Below, one piece after another: positions 8,591-17,913 of a stretch of 48,056 nt of DNA. The stretch spans positions 3,756-51,811 of the forward strand of contig DTSI01000104.1 in the NCBI GenBank assembly GCA_012965425.1. Direction: 5' to 3'. A model generated the notes under the pieces. It saw nothing but the letters and a program-made list of their open reading frames with translations. It was not told the DNA's origin and did no database searches. Origin of the DNA: Methylococcaceae bacterium. GTDB taxonomy: Bacteria; Pseudomonadota; Gammaproteobacteria; Methylococcales; Methylomonadaceae. Every line of letters starts with the position of its first letter. Position 1 is the stretch's first letter. Position numbers and translations under genes: made by a program.

Positions 8591-8620
8591 AAAAAAAGGG
8601 CGCTCACCGCGCCCTTTTTT
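8591..8620. terminator. Bidirectional terminator between convergent genes
   Basis: A six-pair stem GGGCGC (8598-8603) and GCGCCC (8609-8614) is flanked by an A-run on the left and a T-run on the right. It can therefore stop the ppx-linked transcript on plus and the peroxidase transcript on minus. Confidence 0.85.
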
Positions 8621-8667
8621 GTAAGGTCCCTAAAGATAAAATGTTGACCCGTTACAATATCGGCTTT

Positions 8668-9687
8668 CTACTTCGTGACAAAACGGGTATTCGGTGTTGT
8701 CGGCAGACGGTGTGGATTCCGGTGTTCTGGAAATTCACCGGTCAAGGCATTTAAGAAGGCGACGATATCAGTGGTTTCTTCTGTCGATAAGTCTTTGTTC
8801 AACTGTAATTTAGCCATCACCTTAACCGCACGTTCTAAAGTTCCCACCGCACCGTTGTGAAAATAAGGTGCTGTCAAGGCAATATTACGTAAGGTGGGGA
8901 CTTTCCATAAATTGTTGTCTTCAGACTTTTTAGTGACTTCAGCACGGCCCTTATCTTTATCGAAATGATAACGTGCTCTGAGCGCATTGTTTTTAAAGAT
9001 TGGGAATTTCATAAAAACCCCCGTGGTACTAAACAACGGCGCCGCATGACAACTGGTACAACCGGTTTCTGCGAAAGCATTCATCCCTCTGATTTGCTGT
9101 TCAGTCATCGCTGTTTTATCGCCTTTCACATACTTATCATAAGCACTGTTCGGGGTAATCAAGGTTCTTTCAAAGGCGGCAATGGCTTTAGTGGCATTGT
9201 CTTTAGAAATCGAGTCGGCACCAAAGGCGGCTTCAAACGCAGTTTGATAGCCTGGAATGGTTTTTAACCGTGCCACCACTTGCTCCCAGCTTCTCATGCC
9301 CATTTCAATCGGATTGGTCACAGGGCCTGCGGCTTGCTCTTCTAAACTGGCTGCACGGCCATCCCAGAACTGTACCTCATTAAAGGCTGCATTCCACACC
9401 GTGGGGGCACTGCGCCCGCCGGTTTGACCGTGAACCCCCATAGAGACTTTACGGTTATCATCACCGCCTAACAGGGTACTGTGGCAAGAAGAACACGATA
9501 CCGTTCCGGTGGATGAGAGTCTGGGATCATGGTAAAGCATTTTCCCTAAATCTATTTTCGCCTCCGTCGTGGGATTATTCGCCGGGGCGGGTGCTGTTTC
9601 CGGCAAGGCGGTCCAACTGGCCGCTGATGCAACACCGGTGACACTCACAAGGACTATAACTGCCAGCCAAGGTTTTACTGTAAACAT
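8668..9687 (-). CDS. Dihaem cytochrome c peroxidase
   Basis: Reduces hydrogen peroxide in the periplasm with electrons from small cytochromes (CcpA/MacA family). The start is the ATG at 9687, which has GAGGAG about 7 bases upstream; a TTG 15 bases earlier overlaps that ribosome site. A signal peptide covers about residues 1-22 (ending ASA). Haem motifs are CSSCH at 65-69 and CTSCH at 210-214; His85 in GVHGQTGGRSAP may be the distal ligand of the peroxidatic haem. LGKMLYHDPRLS and PTLRNIALTAPYFHNG are family hallmarks. At 339 residues it is full length and stands alone between a terminator and a 410-base gap. Confidence 0.93.
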   Translation of the reverse strand: MFTVKPWLAVIVLVSVTGVASAASWTALPETAPAPANNPTTEAKIDLGKMLYHDPRLSSTGTVSCSSCHSTLLGGDDNRKVSMGVHGQTGGRSAPTVWNAAFNEVQFWDGRAASLEEQAAGPVTNPIEMGMRSWEQVVARLKTIPGYQTAFEAAFGADSISKDNATKAIAAFERTLITPNSAYDKYVKGDKTAMTEQQIRGMNAFAETGCTSCHAAPLFSTTGVFMKFPIFKNNALRARYHFDKDKGRAEVTKKSEDNNLWKVPTLRNIALTAPYFHNGAVGTLERAVKVMAKLQLNKDLSTEETTDIVAFLNALTGEFPEHRNPHRLPTTPNTRFVTK

Positions 9688-9879
9688 AATTGATCTCCTC
9701 AAATTTTATTTTTTCACGCGCCTAAAGTCGCAAAACCCCTTTATTTTTATTGGTTACAGGGCCTTAAGCCTTAGTTTCTCATTTTTACCCTAAGGAATAA
9801 AGGGCTTTATGGTGTTCTTTATACCGGTAAAAACGGCGCTTTAACCGTTTAATAGTGCAAAACCCGTTGAAAAAAGCAA

Positions 9880-9915
9880 ATGCATTGCACCATGCATTCC
9901 AAAATGCACACAGAG
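9880..9915. repeat. Three imperfect 12-bp direct repeats upstream of pilin promoter
   Basis: ATGCATTGCACC, ATGCATTCCAAA and ATGCACACAGAG follow each other without gaps (9880, 9892, 9904). They lie about 140-175 bases before the predicted pilin start site, where sigma-54 activators commonly bind. They do not match the TGTC-type sites reported for Pseudomonas PilR. Confidence 0.5.
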
Positions 9916-10029
9916 CCAACCAGTCCCGCGCTTTCAAACGCTTAACACCCCTCGGTTTTTTTAAAATATTACCTTTCAAGCCTGCAACCGCGCCCCTTAC
10001 CGGGCTTCAGTCACTCTACCTACTGACGT

Positions 10030-10045
10030 TGGCACAGTAACTGCA
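10030..10045 (+). promoter_or_regulatory. Sigma-54 promoter of the pilin gene
   Basis: TGGCACAGTAACTGCA matches the -24/-12 consensus TGGCACGNNNNTTGCW at all positions except two, with GG and GC exactly spaced. Transcription would begin near 10056, 42 bases before the pilin ATG. Type IV pilin genes in gammaproteobacteria are known to use sigma-54 with PilS/PilR. Confidence 0.75.
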
Positions 10046-10097
10046 CCTCAATAATCAACGAACAACACAACAACCTAACAACGAAAGGCAACATTTT

Positions 10098-10535
10098 ATG
10101 ACACTTAAACCCACCCAAAAAGGCTTTACCCTGATCGAATTACTTATTGTAGTCGCCATTATCGGCATATTAGCGGCGATTGCCATTCCGGCCTACAGCA
10201 CCTACACCAAAAAGGCGAGATTTACCGAAGTGATTAGTGCAACCAGTGCTGTTAAGCTTGAAGTAGACGTCTGTTATCAAACAGAAAATTTGGTAGCTGA
10301 GTGTGATGGATTTGCCGAAAATGGTATATCAAGCACCGCAGCCATGGCTCAAGCTGGAGCTCATGTAACGACCGTGACTCTTGCATCTACAGACGCCACC
10401 GCCGGTCCATTTGTGATTACAGCAACAGGTGAAACTACGGTTGACAGTAAGACGTACATACTCACAGGCACCCCCACAAGTGGGACTAATGCTTGGGCGG
10501 TGTCTGGTACATGTCTTGCCGCCGGTCTTTGCTAA
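10098..10535 (+). CDS. pilA: Type IV major pilin (prepilin)
   Basis: Structural subunit of a type IV pilus. The 145-residue prepilin has a nine-residue leader, MTLKPTQKG, cut before Phe; the mature end [20 protein letters not shown] has Glu at mature position 5 and the hydrophobic assembly helix. Cysteines occur at 59 and 69 and at 139 and 145; the last pair forms the C-terminal D-loop, with Cys145 the very last residue. A ribosome site AAAGG lies 9 bases before the ATG. It is a single-gene unit between a sigma-54 promoter and a strong terminator, and no other pilus genes are in the window. The globular part appears to use codons somewhat differently from its neighbours. Confidence 0.95.
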   Translation: MTLKPTQKGFTLIELLIVVAIIGILAAIAIPAYSTYTKKARFTEVISATSAVKLEVDVCYQTENLVAECDGFAENGISSTAAMAQAGAHVTTVTLASTDATAGPFVITATGETTVDSKTYILTGTPTSGTNAWAVSGTCLAAGLC

Positions 10536-10572
10536 GACTTTTACCTTTTAAAAGAACAAGCCCCCAACTTTG

Positions 10573-10600
10573 CGCCCCCTTTTCGGGGGCGTTTTTTTTT
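10573..10600 (+). terminator. Rho-independent terminator of the pilin gene
   Basis: The stem CGCCCCC (10573-10579) and GGGGGCG (10585-10591) with a five-base loop is followed by nine T. The T-run reaches into the stop codon of cinA on the other strand. Confidence 0.92.
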
Positions 10601-11087
10601 ACGTTAATGTTTTCAATAACGCTTTTAACACAAACTCGACACTGCGCGCTCTGACTTCACTCCGGTCGCCTTTAAAACGGCGTTTGTCGATTTTAACCGC
10701 TTGGCCCTTTTGGCCAATGCCAAAAAAAACCGTACCCACCGGCTTTTGAGCCGTCCCGCCTGTTGGCCCGGCAATGCCGGTGATGGCAATAGCCAGTTCG
10801 GCTTGGCTCTGGCCGTGCACCCCCTCGACCATCGCCCGTGCGGCTTCAAAACTCACCGCGCCGTATTGCTCGAGTAAGGCAGGGCTGACCCCGAGCATCT
10901 CCACTTTCGCCTGATTACTGTAGGTGACAAAGCCCCGATCAAACCACGTTGAACTGCCCGGGATTTCCGTTAAGGCCTGACACAGCGCGCCGCCGGTACA
11001 AGACTCTGCAACCGCTACGGTTAACTGACGCTCTGTCAGTAAAAACGCCACTTCGCCGGCCAACGCTAGCACTGTTTTATCGGTCAT
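10599..11087 (-). CDS. pncC: Nicotinamide-nucleotide amidohydrolase (CinA C-terminal domain, PncC)
   Basis: Deamidates nicotinamide mononucleotide to nicotinate mononucleotide, recycling NAD breakdown product. The 162-residue protein is the stand-alone C-terminal domain of CinA, as in E. coli PncC; it lacks the N-terminal MoaB-like domain. Motifs are AESCTGGALCQ (residues 27-37, with the catalytic Ser), VTYSNQAKVEMLGV, and AITGIAGPTGG. It is divergent from mutS, with 57 bases between their starts. Confidence 0.9.
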   Translation of the reverse strand: MTDKTVLALAGEVAFLLTERQLTVAVAESCTGGALCQALTEIPGSSTWFDRGFVTYSNQAKVEMLGVSPALLEQYGAVSFEAARAMVEGVHGQSQAELAIAITGIAGPTGGTAQKPVGTVFFGIGQKGQAVKIDKRRFKGDRSEVRARSVEFVLKALLKTLT

Positions 11088-11098
11088 AACGGACCCAC

Positions 11099-11111
11099 TG
11101 ATAATTTATCA
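11099..11111. promoter_or_regulatory. Perfect 13-bp palindrome in the cinA/mutS promoter region
   Basis: TGATAATTTATCA is a perfect palindrome around a central T, placed between the divergent genes. It could be a regulator site; the regulator is unknown. Confidence 0.35.
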
Positions 11112-11144
11112 CCTGTAAAAACTCCGATTCAGTAAAATAGAGGC

Positions 11145-13724
11145 ATGAGTATAAAAGAAAAGCCCGCCAAACAACATACCCCGATGATGGTCCAGTACCA
11201 CCGCATTAAAGGCCAGCACCCTGACACCTTGTTGTTCTACCGCATGGGGGATTTTTACGAATTATTTTTTAACGACGCCCAAAAAGCCGCCCGCCTGCTC
11301 AATATTACCCTCACCAGCCGAGGCAGTTCTGCCGGTAGCCCGATCCCGATGGCGGGAATCCCCTACCACGCCGCCGACAATTATCTGGCTAAACTGCTCA
11401 AAGCCGGCGAATCAGTCGCCATTTGTGAGCAAATAGGCGACCCCGCCACCAGCAAAGGCCCGGTTGAACGCCAAGTGGTGCGCATTATCACCCCCGGCAC
11501 CCTGACCGACGACTCTTTTCTTGAGAACAGCCGCGACAATTTATTAGTAGCCATCCATCAGCAAGACCAAAATCTGGCGATTGCCAGTTTAGCGTTAAGC
11601 AGCGGCCAATTACGCGTTGAAATACTCAACCAAGCCAGTGAGTTAGCCGGCGTTATTGAGCGATTGCAACCGGCTGAATGTTTGGTTAATGAAGACATCC
11701 CCTTGGCACCGGTACTGAAATCACGCACCGGCGTCACGGCCCGACCGCCCTGGCACTTTGACCCGAGCAGTGCCCGACAACGTATTTTAAGCCAATTTAA
11801 CGTTCACGACCTGAACGGCTTTGGCTTAGAAAACCTGCCTCTTGCCATCGGTGCTGTCGGTTGTTTACTGCAGTATGTTAAAGAAACCCAAAAACAAGCC
11901 CTACCGCATCTCCAAGGCATTAGCGTTGAAAAAAGTGATGCCACCGTGGCGCTCGATGGTGCCAGCCGTAAAAACTTAGAGCTCGACCAACACCCCAGCG
12001 GCGATTTACGCTATACCCTGTTTGGCGTGCTCAACAACACCCAAACCGCGATGGGCAGCCGCCACCTTCGGCGCTGGATTAATTTACCCCTGCGCTGTCA
12101 AAAAACCCTGCACCAGCGTTATCAGGCGATCAGCGCGCTCTTAGGAGGCGGCCACTATGAAACCCTGCAACAGCAGCTAAAGCAAGTGGGCGATATTGAA
12201 CGCATCAGCACCCGCATTGCCCTTAAATCAGCCCGGCCCCGGGATCTGATTGTACTGCGCAATACCCTCGCCACCCTCCCCGACATCCAACAATTACTGA
12301 CGCCACTCGCCGATATTGCCCGATTAAAGGAATTAGCCTTGGCCATTGGTAGGCACCCGGACTTATTAACCCTGCTCCAACGTGCGCTGGTCGACAATCC
12401 GCCCACGCTGATTCGAGACGGCGGGGTAATTGCTGAAAACTACCATCAAGAGCTCGATGAACTACGCAGTTTAAGCCAAAACGCCGACCAATTTTTACTC
12501 GACCTTGAGACCCAGGAAAAACAAAACAGCGGCATTGCCAACCTTCGGGTTAACTACAATCGGGTGCACGGTTTTTATATTGAAATACCGCGCTCACAAT
12601 CAGAGGACGTACCGGCCCATTACACCCGTAAGCAAACCCTTAAAAATACCGAGCGTTTTATTACCGAAGAACTCAAAGCCTTTGAAGACAAGATACTCAG
12701 CGCCCGGGGAAAATCACTCGCCTTTGAAAAAACGCTGTACGACGATTTACTGAACCAACTCGGTGAATCAGTCCCGGCCCTACAACGCCTCAGTCAGGGT
12801 CTTTCTGAACTTGATATTTTAGTTAATTTTGCTGACCGCAGCAACACCTTGAATCTAGCCTGCCCCACCCTTAAAACCAGCCCCGGCATCCACATTCAAG
12901 GCGGGCGCCATCTGGTGGTGGAGTCGGTGTTAGAAACGCCTTTTGTTGCCAACGATTTAAGCCTTGCGCCTACGCGTCGTATGCTGATTATCACCGGCCC
13001 GAACATGGGCGGTAAATCGACCTATATGCGCCAAACTGCGCTGATTGTCTTAATGGCCCACATTGGCTGCTTTGTGCCGGCTGAGTGTGCCGAGATTGGC
13101 CCTGTTGACAAAATCTTTACCCGCATCGGTGCTTTTGATGATCTCGCCAGTGGCCGTTCGACCTTTATGGTGGAAATGTCTGAGACCGCCTATATTCTTA
13201 ACCATGCTACGGCGAACAGTTTAATTTTAATGGATGAAATCGGCCGCGGCACCAGTACCTTTGATGGCTTGTCACTCGCGTGGGCCTGCGCTGAATTTCT
13301 GGCCAACCAAACCCAAGCCTTTACCCTGTTTGCGACCCATTATTTTGAATTAACACAATTAACGAATGCTAAAAAAACCATTCATAATGTCCATTTGGAT
13401 GCACGTGAACACGATAACAAGATTTTCTTTTTACATGCCGTTAAAGAGGGTGCCGCCAATCAAAGCTATGGCTTACAAGTTGCCGCCTTAGCCGGAGTGC
13501 CGGTGCCGGTGATCGAAAAGGCCCGGGAGAAATTACAACAGTTAGAACAACAAAGCTACCGCGACCAACAAAGTAGCCTGGGCAGCGATCAACTCGATCT
13601 CTTTAATTTTGAAGAGAATAACTCAACCCATGAGGCATTAACCCTTTTAGAAACCATCGACCCCGAACAACTCACGCCATTAGAAGCACTGCAAAAACTC
13701 TATGCGTTAAAAAAACTGCTCTAA
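11145..13724 (+). CDS. mutS: DNA mismatch repair ATPase MutS
   Basis: Recognises mismatches and recruits MutL. The 859 residues include the mismatch-binding [11 protein letters not shown] near residue 31 (the intercalating Phe in an FYE motif), the clamp and lever regions, Walker [10 protein letters not shown] at about residue 618, Walker [17 protein letters not shown] and the DLFNFEE tail. The start at 11145 gives the usual [13 protein letters not shown]-terminus. The upstream sequence TAAAAT at 11133-11138 lies so close that, if it is the -10 box, the mRNA would have almost no leader; AGAGG also abuts the ATG. It converges on dsbC with 11 bases between the stops. Confidence 0.97.
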   Translation: MSIKEKPAKQHTPMMVQYHRIKGQHPDTLLFYRMGDFYELFFNDAQKAARLLNITLTSRGSSAGSPIPMAGIPYHAADNYLAKLLKAGESVAICEQIGDPATSKGPVERQVVRIITPGTLTDDSFLENSRDNLLVAIHQQDQNLAIASLALSSGQLRVEILNQASELAGVIERLQPAECLVNEDIPLAPVLKSRTGVTARPPWHFDPSSARQRILSQFNVHDLNGFGLENLPLAIGAVGCLLQYVKETQKQALPHLQGISVEKSDATVALDGASRKNLELDQHPSGDLRYTLFGVLNNTQTAMGSRHLRRWINLPLRCQKTLHQRYQAISALLGGGHYETLQQQLKQVGDIERISTRIALKSARPRDLIVLRNTLATLPDIQQLLTPLADIARLKELALAIGRHPDLLTLLQRALVDNPPTLIRDGGVIAENYHQELDELRSLSQNADQFLLDLETQEKQNSGIANLRVNYNRVHGFYIEIPRSQSEDVPAHYTRKQTLKNTERFITEELKAFEDKILSARGKSLAFEKTLYDDLLNQLGESVPALQRLSQGLSELDILVNFADRSNTLNLACPTLKTSPGIHIQGGRHLVVESVLETPFVANDLSLAPTRRMLIITGPNMGGKSTYMRQTALIVLMAHIGCFVPAECAEIGPVDKIFTRIGAFDDLASGRSTFMVEMSETAYILNHATANSLILMDEIGRGTSTFDGLSLAWACAEFLANQTQAFTLFATHYFELTQLTNAKKTIHNVHLDAREHDNKIFFLHAVKEGAANQSYGLQVAALAGVPVPVIEKAREKLQQLEQQSYRDQQSSLGSDQLDLFNFEENNSTHEALTLLETIDPEQLTPLEALQKLYALKKLL

Positions 13725-13735
13725 GGCAAAAAGGG

Positions 13736-14449
13736 TTATTCAAAGGCTAAGGCTTTTTCCAACTGCTCTGCCGGCATGTAGCCTGCGAAAATAGTCCCTT
13801 TTTCAGTCACCATCATCGGTGTACCACTCAGGCCTAAGGTAGTAGCCAGCGCCATGTGTTTTTTCACCGGGTTATCACAGGTCTTTTTAACCGGATCTTG
13901 CCCCGACTTAGCGGCTGTTAATGCGCTGTGCCGGTCTTTTGCACACCACACTGAAACCGCCTTATCATAAGACTCAGAACCTAAACCGGCTCGGGGATAA
14001 AACAAATAATGAACACTGATCCCGCGCGCTAAATACTGGCCAATTTCACGGTGTAATTTCCGGCAATAACCGCAATCGATATCGGTAAAAACGGTAATCT
14101 TATATTGTGGCTCATCCGCGTTAAAAACCAGCATTTCTTCCGGCGTAATGGCTGCAAGCGCTTTAACACGAGCACCGCCTAAGCGCGCCTCCGTTAAATC
14201 TTTCCGTGCGGCGATATCGATCAGCTGGCCTTGTAATAAATAGTTCCCGTCACTGGATACGTAAACAATCTTAGCACCAATAACCACTTCATATACGCCA
14301 GGAATTTCAGAACTGCGAATCGAATCAACCGTTAAACTCGGCATCGCCTTTACCAAGGCTTCTCTAACCGCCTCTTCCCCCGCATAAGCAGAACTGATAC
14401 AAACAGCTGCCAACACTATCTTTAAAAACCAAACACCCGATAACCGCAT
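13736..14449 (-). CDS. dsbC: Thiol:disulfide isomerase DsbC
   Basis: Periplasmic disulfide isomerase. A signal peptide covers about residues 1-23 (ending AYA). The DsbC dimerisation domain follows, then the thioredoxin fold with active site CGYC at 126-129 and the cis-proline loop SGTPMMV. A second Cys pair (VWCAKD and KTCDNP) matches the structural disulfide of DsbC. Length is 237. It sits 12 bases after rseP, the position normally taken by bamA in gammaproteobacteria. Confidence 0.94.
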   Translation of the reverse strand: MRLSGVWFLKIVLAAVCISSAYAGEEAVREALVKAMPSLTVDSIRSSEIPGVYEVVIGAKIVYVSSDGNYLLQGQLIDIAARKDLTEARLGGARVKALAAITPEEMLVFNADEPQYKITVFTDIDCGYCRKLHREIGQYLARGISVHYLFYPRAGLGSESYDKAVSVWCAKDRHSALTAAKSGQDPVKKTCDNPVKKHMALATTLGLSGTPMMVTEKGTIFAGYMPAEQLEKALAFE

Positions 14450-14461
14450 AGTCCAGACTCC

Positions 14462-15832
14462 TTAACTAAATAATCGCTGAATATCTAACATAACCGCAAG
14501 CGCCATGAGTGATAACAAGACGACAAAACCAAATTGCTGAAATATAATCTGGATACGTTCTGACACCGGACTGCCTTTAATTGCTTCAATGGCATAAAAC
14601 ATTAAATGGCCCCCGTCTAATACCGGTATCGGTAATAAATTCAACACCCCGAGACTCACACTCACCACGGCGAGGAATTTTAAGAAATGTACCAAGCCTA
14701 AATCAGCCGACTGACCGGCATATTGCGCAATAGTCAAAGGGCCGCTCAGATTATCAACCGAGGCATTGCCGACCACCATAAAACCCACCATCTTCAACGA
14801 AGCAATGGCAAATTGATAGGTTTTATCACAGGCCCTTAAAAAACCCTCAAGCGGTGGCAAGGTATATTCCACGCGCATCGATTGAATTAAATCTACAGGG
14901 ACTTTGGCGCCAGCACCGATTTTTCCTTGAACCCCCGACGCGGTCTCAATCCGGTCTGGAGTAATCGCCAGATCCATCACCATACCGCCGCGCTCAATGA
15001 CGAACTGCAATCTCTTCCCGGGGGATTTTTTCACATAATCGACCACATCCATCCACTTACTAATCGGTGTACCATTGGCACTCACAATATAGTCATCGAC
15101 GGCAAGCCCGGCCTTTTCAGCCGGGCCTTCCGGTACAATTTTGCCAATAACCGGTGCGAGCGTCGGGGACCATAACGATAACCCCAACGCTTTATAAAAC
15201 TTAGCCGGATCAGTTTCTAATACGGCCGGTAACTGTAAAAATTTAGCCGTTTTATCACCGTTACCGGTTAATACTTCGACCGTAATCGTACGTTCACCAC
15301 TCAAGGCGCTGGAAAACAAAGTCCCCATGACCTCAGACCAGGTCGGTGTTACTTTGTCACTAACCGTCATAATTTCATCTCTTTCGGTCAAACCGGCTCG
15401 CGCTGCTATCGTCGCTTGCTCAGGTTCTGCTATCACCGGACGAATACCAATATCGCCAATGAAAAAAACCGCCCAATACAAGAGTACCGCTAAGATTAAA
15501 TTGAATAACGGTCCAGCCAACACGATAGCGGACCGCGACCACAACGGCTGTCGGTTAAACGCAAACGGTAAGTCCGACTGTTCCACCGGATCCATGCGCT
15601 CATCGAGCATTTTGACGTAACCGCCTAAAGGAATGGCGGCAATAACATATTCTGTCGAGGCAGGGGTTTTCTGATAACGCCACAACACTTTACCAAAACC
15701 AATGGAAAAACGAAGCACTTTGACCCCTAATTTACGCGCCACCCAAAAGTGGCCGAATTCGTGAAAGGAGACTAAAACACCGATCGCCACCAGAAAGTAA
15801 AACAGGGTGTATAAAAAAGACGGCGATTCCAT
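14462..15832 (-). CDS. rseP: Site-2 protease RseP
   Basis: Inner-membrane zinc protease that cuts RseA to release sigma-E and clears signal-peptide remnants. The first helix carries HEFGH at residues 24-28; the third zinc ligand is in the C-terminal LLPIPVLDGGHL. Two PDZ domains lie between, with GPAEKAGLAVDDYIVSANG clear in the second. Length 456 is normal. It starts 2 bases after dxr. Confidence 0.96.
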   Translation of the reverse strand: MESPSFLYTLFYFLVAIGVLVSFHEFGHFWVARKLGVKVLRFSIGFGKVLWRYQKTPASTEYVIAAIPLGGYVKMLDERMDPVEQSDLPFAFNRQPLWSRSAIVLAGPLFNLILAVLLYWAVFFIGDIGIRPVIAEPEQATIAARAGLTERDEIMTVSDKVTPTWSEVMGTLFSSALSGERTITVEVLTGNGDKTAKFLQLPAVLETDPAKFYKALGLSLWSPTLAPVIGKIVPEGPAEKAGLAVDDYIVSANGTPISKWMDVVDYVKKSPGKRLQFVIERGGMVMDLAITPDRIETASGVQGKIGAGAKVPVDLIQSMRVEYTLPPLEGFLRACDKTYQFAIASLKMVGFMVVGNASVDNLSGPLTIAQYAGQSADLGLVHFLKFLAVVSVSLGVLNLLPIPVLDGGHLMFYAIEAIKGSPVSERIQIIFQQFGFVVLLSLMALAVMLDIQRLFS

Positions 15833-15834
15833 GC

Positions 15835-17016
15835 TTAAACCATTTCGCTGATGATTTCTTCAGAATGTTCCCGTGCCAACCGGTCCGCATCCAGTACAAC
15901 ATCCAGACTCTCAGCCCTGACCTCTGAAATCAAACTCATACAACGTTCAATCACTTTGGCAATATCGGTAAACCGGATCCGCTCTTGTAAGAATGCGGCA
16001 ACCGCAACTTCATTGGCCGCATTTAAAACAGTCGGCATAATGCCGCCAGCATCAATCGCTTGGTAAGCCAGCCGTAAACAAGGAAAGCGTTCCAAATCTG
16101 GTTCTTCAAAATCCATCCGTTTCACATCAAAAATATTTAACGGCTCAGCCCCTGATTCAAATCGTTCCGGCATTGCTAATGCATGGGCAATAGGAATACG
16201 CATATCAGGATTACCCATTTGAGCCAGCACTGTACCATCGACATAATCAACCATAGAATGAATAATACTTTGTGGGTGCAGAACGATCTGAATTTTATCT
16301 GACGACATATTGAACAACAAACAGGCCTCAATCATTTCCAGACCTTTGTTCATCATTGTCGCCGAATCCACCGAAATTTTCTTCCCCATATCCCAGTTCG
16401 GGTGTGCCACTGCCTGTGCAGGTGTGACATCGACCAATTGCTCCAACGGCGTGGTTCTGAAAGGACCGCCCGATGCCGTCAGTAAGATTCGCCGTGCCAC
16501 GGGAACTTTCTCACCGGTCTGGTAGCCAGCAGGCATACATTGAAAAATAGCATTATGCTCGCTATCAATCGGAAGTAATTGTGCCTTGGATTCAGCAACA
16601 GCCTCCATAAATAAATCACCCGACATCACTAAGGCTTCTTTATTGGCCAATAACACGGTTTTACCGGCTTTTGCTGCCGCCAAGGTCGGTAATAACCCCG
16701 CTGCACCGACAATCGCCGCCATCACCGAGTCAACTGACGCTAAGACGGAAACTTGCTCAAGTCCTGCCGTTCCGGTTAAAACTTCAATCGCTGAAACTTC
16801 AGAGTTCGCAATTAATTGCTTAAATTCTTCTGCTTTTTGTGTATCGACGACCACGGCGTACTGGGGGCGATGATCCAGACACTGCTGAAACAGACCAGCC
16901 ACATTCGTATTGGCGGTTAACGCAATGACATCATAAAGACTGGGGTGGCGCGCCACCACGTCCAGAGTACTGACCCCGATCGAGCCAGTTGAACCGAGAA
17001 TACAAATACCCTTCAT
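15835..17016 (-). CDS. dxr: 1-deoxy-D-xylulose 5-phosphate reductoisomerase
   Basis: Makes methylerythritol 4-phosphate, the committed step of the non-mevalonate isoprenoid pathway. The NADPH-binding start [40 protein letters not shown] (metal-binding) and [17 protein letters not shown] are all present. Length is 393. Its start overlaps the cdsA stop by 4 bases. With uppS nearby, this supplies undecaprenyl phosphate for the cell envelope. Confidence 0.97.
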   Translation of the reverse strand: MKGICILGSTGSIGVSTLDVVARHPSLYDVIALTANTNVAGLFQQCLDHRPQYAVVVDTQKAEEFKQLIANSEVSAIEVLTGTAGLEQVSVLASVDSVMAAIVGAAGLLPTLAAAKAGKTVLLANKEALVMSGDLFMEAVAESKAQLLPIDSEHNAIFQCMPAGYQTGEKVPVARRILLTASGGPFRTTPLEQLVDVTPAQAVAHPNWDMGKKISVDSATMMNKGLEMIEACLLFNMSSDKIQIVLHPQSIIHSMVDYVDGTVLAQMGNPDMRIPIAHALAMPERFESGAEPLNIFDVKRMDFEEPDLERFPCLRLAYQAIDAGGIMPTVLNAANEVAVAAFLQERIRFTDIAKVIERCMSLISEVRAESLDVVLDADRLAREHSEEIISEMV

Positions 17017-17882
17017 GAGACTTGGCGAATTAAAATAACACCCAAATAAAATACCGGAATCGCGGCAATCAAACTGTCTAAGCGGTCCAGTACACCGCCG
17101 TGACCGGGTAATAACGTTCCAGAATCTTTAACGCCTTGGCGGCGTTTAAGCAGACTGATAAACAAGTCACCGTATATAGAAACTAACACCGTAAACATAG
17201 ACAACATGACAAAATTAGCGGCAATAATGAGTGGAAACCCGTAATAAAACCCTAGACCAACCCCCATCAGTAAGGCTGAAATAATTGCGCCATACAACCC
17301 GGCAGTGGTTTTTCCCGGACTGATTTCCGGTGCCAATTTCATTTCGCCATACTTTCGACCGACAAAATAAGCGGCAATATCGGCCGCCCAAATCAGCAAC
17401 AGAAAATACATAATCATTTCATTGCCGTACAGTGCTCTGAGTCGGGTAAAAAATAACCATGCCGAAAGAAGCAAAACCCAGCCCAAAATCAACTTAAAGC
17501 GCTTTTTAATCTTAATTTCAAGTAAGGAGCCGCCCGCATTACGAATCAGAATCATCGCAAAAAGCCACCAAAGTACCGGCCCGATAGCCAGCCAATCGAT
17601 AATACCGGAGAGTTCGTAAATATCTAAATTATGTAACTCGTCAACCAGATACTCAATCAAGTCTACCCATGAACCCATCGCTTGCATCGATAGTCCCAAA
17701 AAGACCAGAAAAATAATTTTCACAATTCGGTCATTAACACCCGATATGCTCACCCATTCCCAGCCCGCCACTAAAATGAATAATGCACAGAATAGATTAA
17801 AATAATCATTCGGCAATAAAAAAACCGCCGCTATAATGGCAGGAATCAATACAAGTGCTGTAATAATACGTTTAATTAACAT
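17013..17882 (-). CDS. cdsA: Phosphatidate cytidylyltransferase CdsA
   Basis: Makes CDP-diacylglycerol for phospholipid synthesis in the inner membrane. The 289-residue protein has about eight hydrophobic helices and the CDS signature [12 protein letters not shown] followed by [14 protein letters not shown] near the C-terminus. Confidence 0.95.
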   Translation of the reverse strand: MLIKRIITALVLIPAIIAAVFLLPNDYFNLFCALFILVAGWEWVSISGVNDRIVKIIFLVFLGLSMQAMGSWVDLIEYLVDELHNLDIYELSGIIDWLAIGPVLWWLFAMILIRNAGGSLLEIKIKKRFKLILGWVLLLSAWLFFTRLRALYGNEMIMYFLLLIWAADIAAYFVGRKYGEMKLAPEISPGKTTAGLYGAIISALLMGVGLGFYYGFPLIIAANFVMLSMFTVLVSIYGDLFISLLKRRQGVKDSGTLLPGHGGVLDRLDSLIAAIPVFYLGVILIRQVS

Positions 17883-17913
17883 CGTCTCTTCTAATCGTCT
17901 TGATAATTTAAAG

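Larger units (their letters stand above)
9688..10097. other. Gene-free region between peroxidase and pilin
   Basis: This 410-base gap holds the peroxidase leader on the left, three imperfect 12-bp repeats at 9880-9915 and a sigma-54 promoter at 10030-10045 for the pilin. Short open frames here lack ribosome sites and have no recognisable protein features, so I treat them as chance. Confidence 0.6.

Noticed and set aside
9689-9702. FNR-like TTTGAGGAGATCAA on the minus strand before the peroxidase
   Set aside because: The half-sites are out of register with TTGAT-N4-ATCAA and the sequence is the ribosome-binding site.
9785-10040. Short ORFs on both strands in the peroxidase-pilin gap
   Set aside because: No ribosome sites and no recognisable protein features; they overlap the promoter and repeats.
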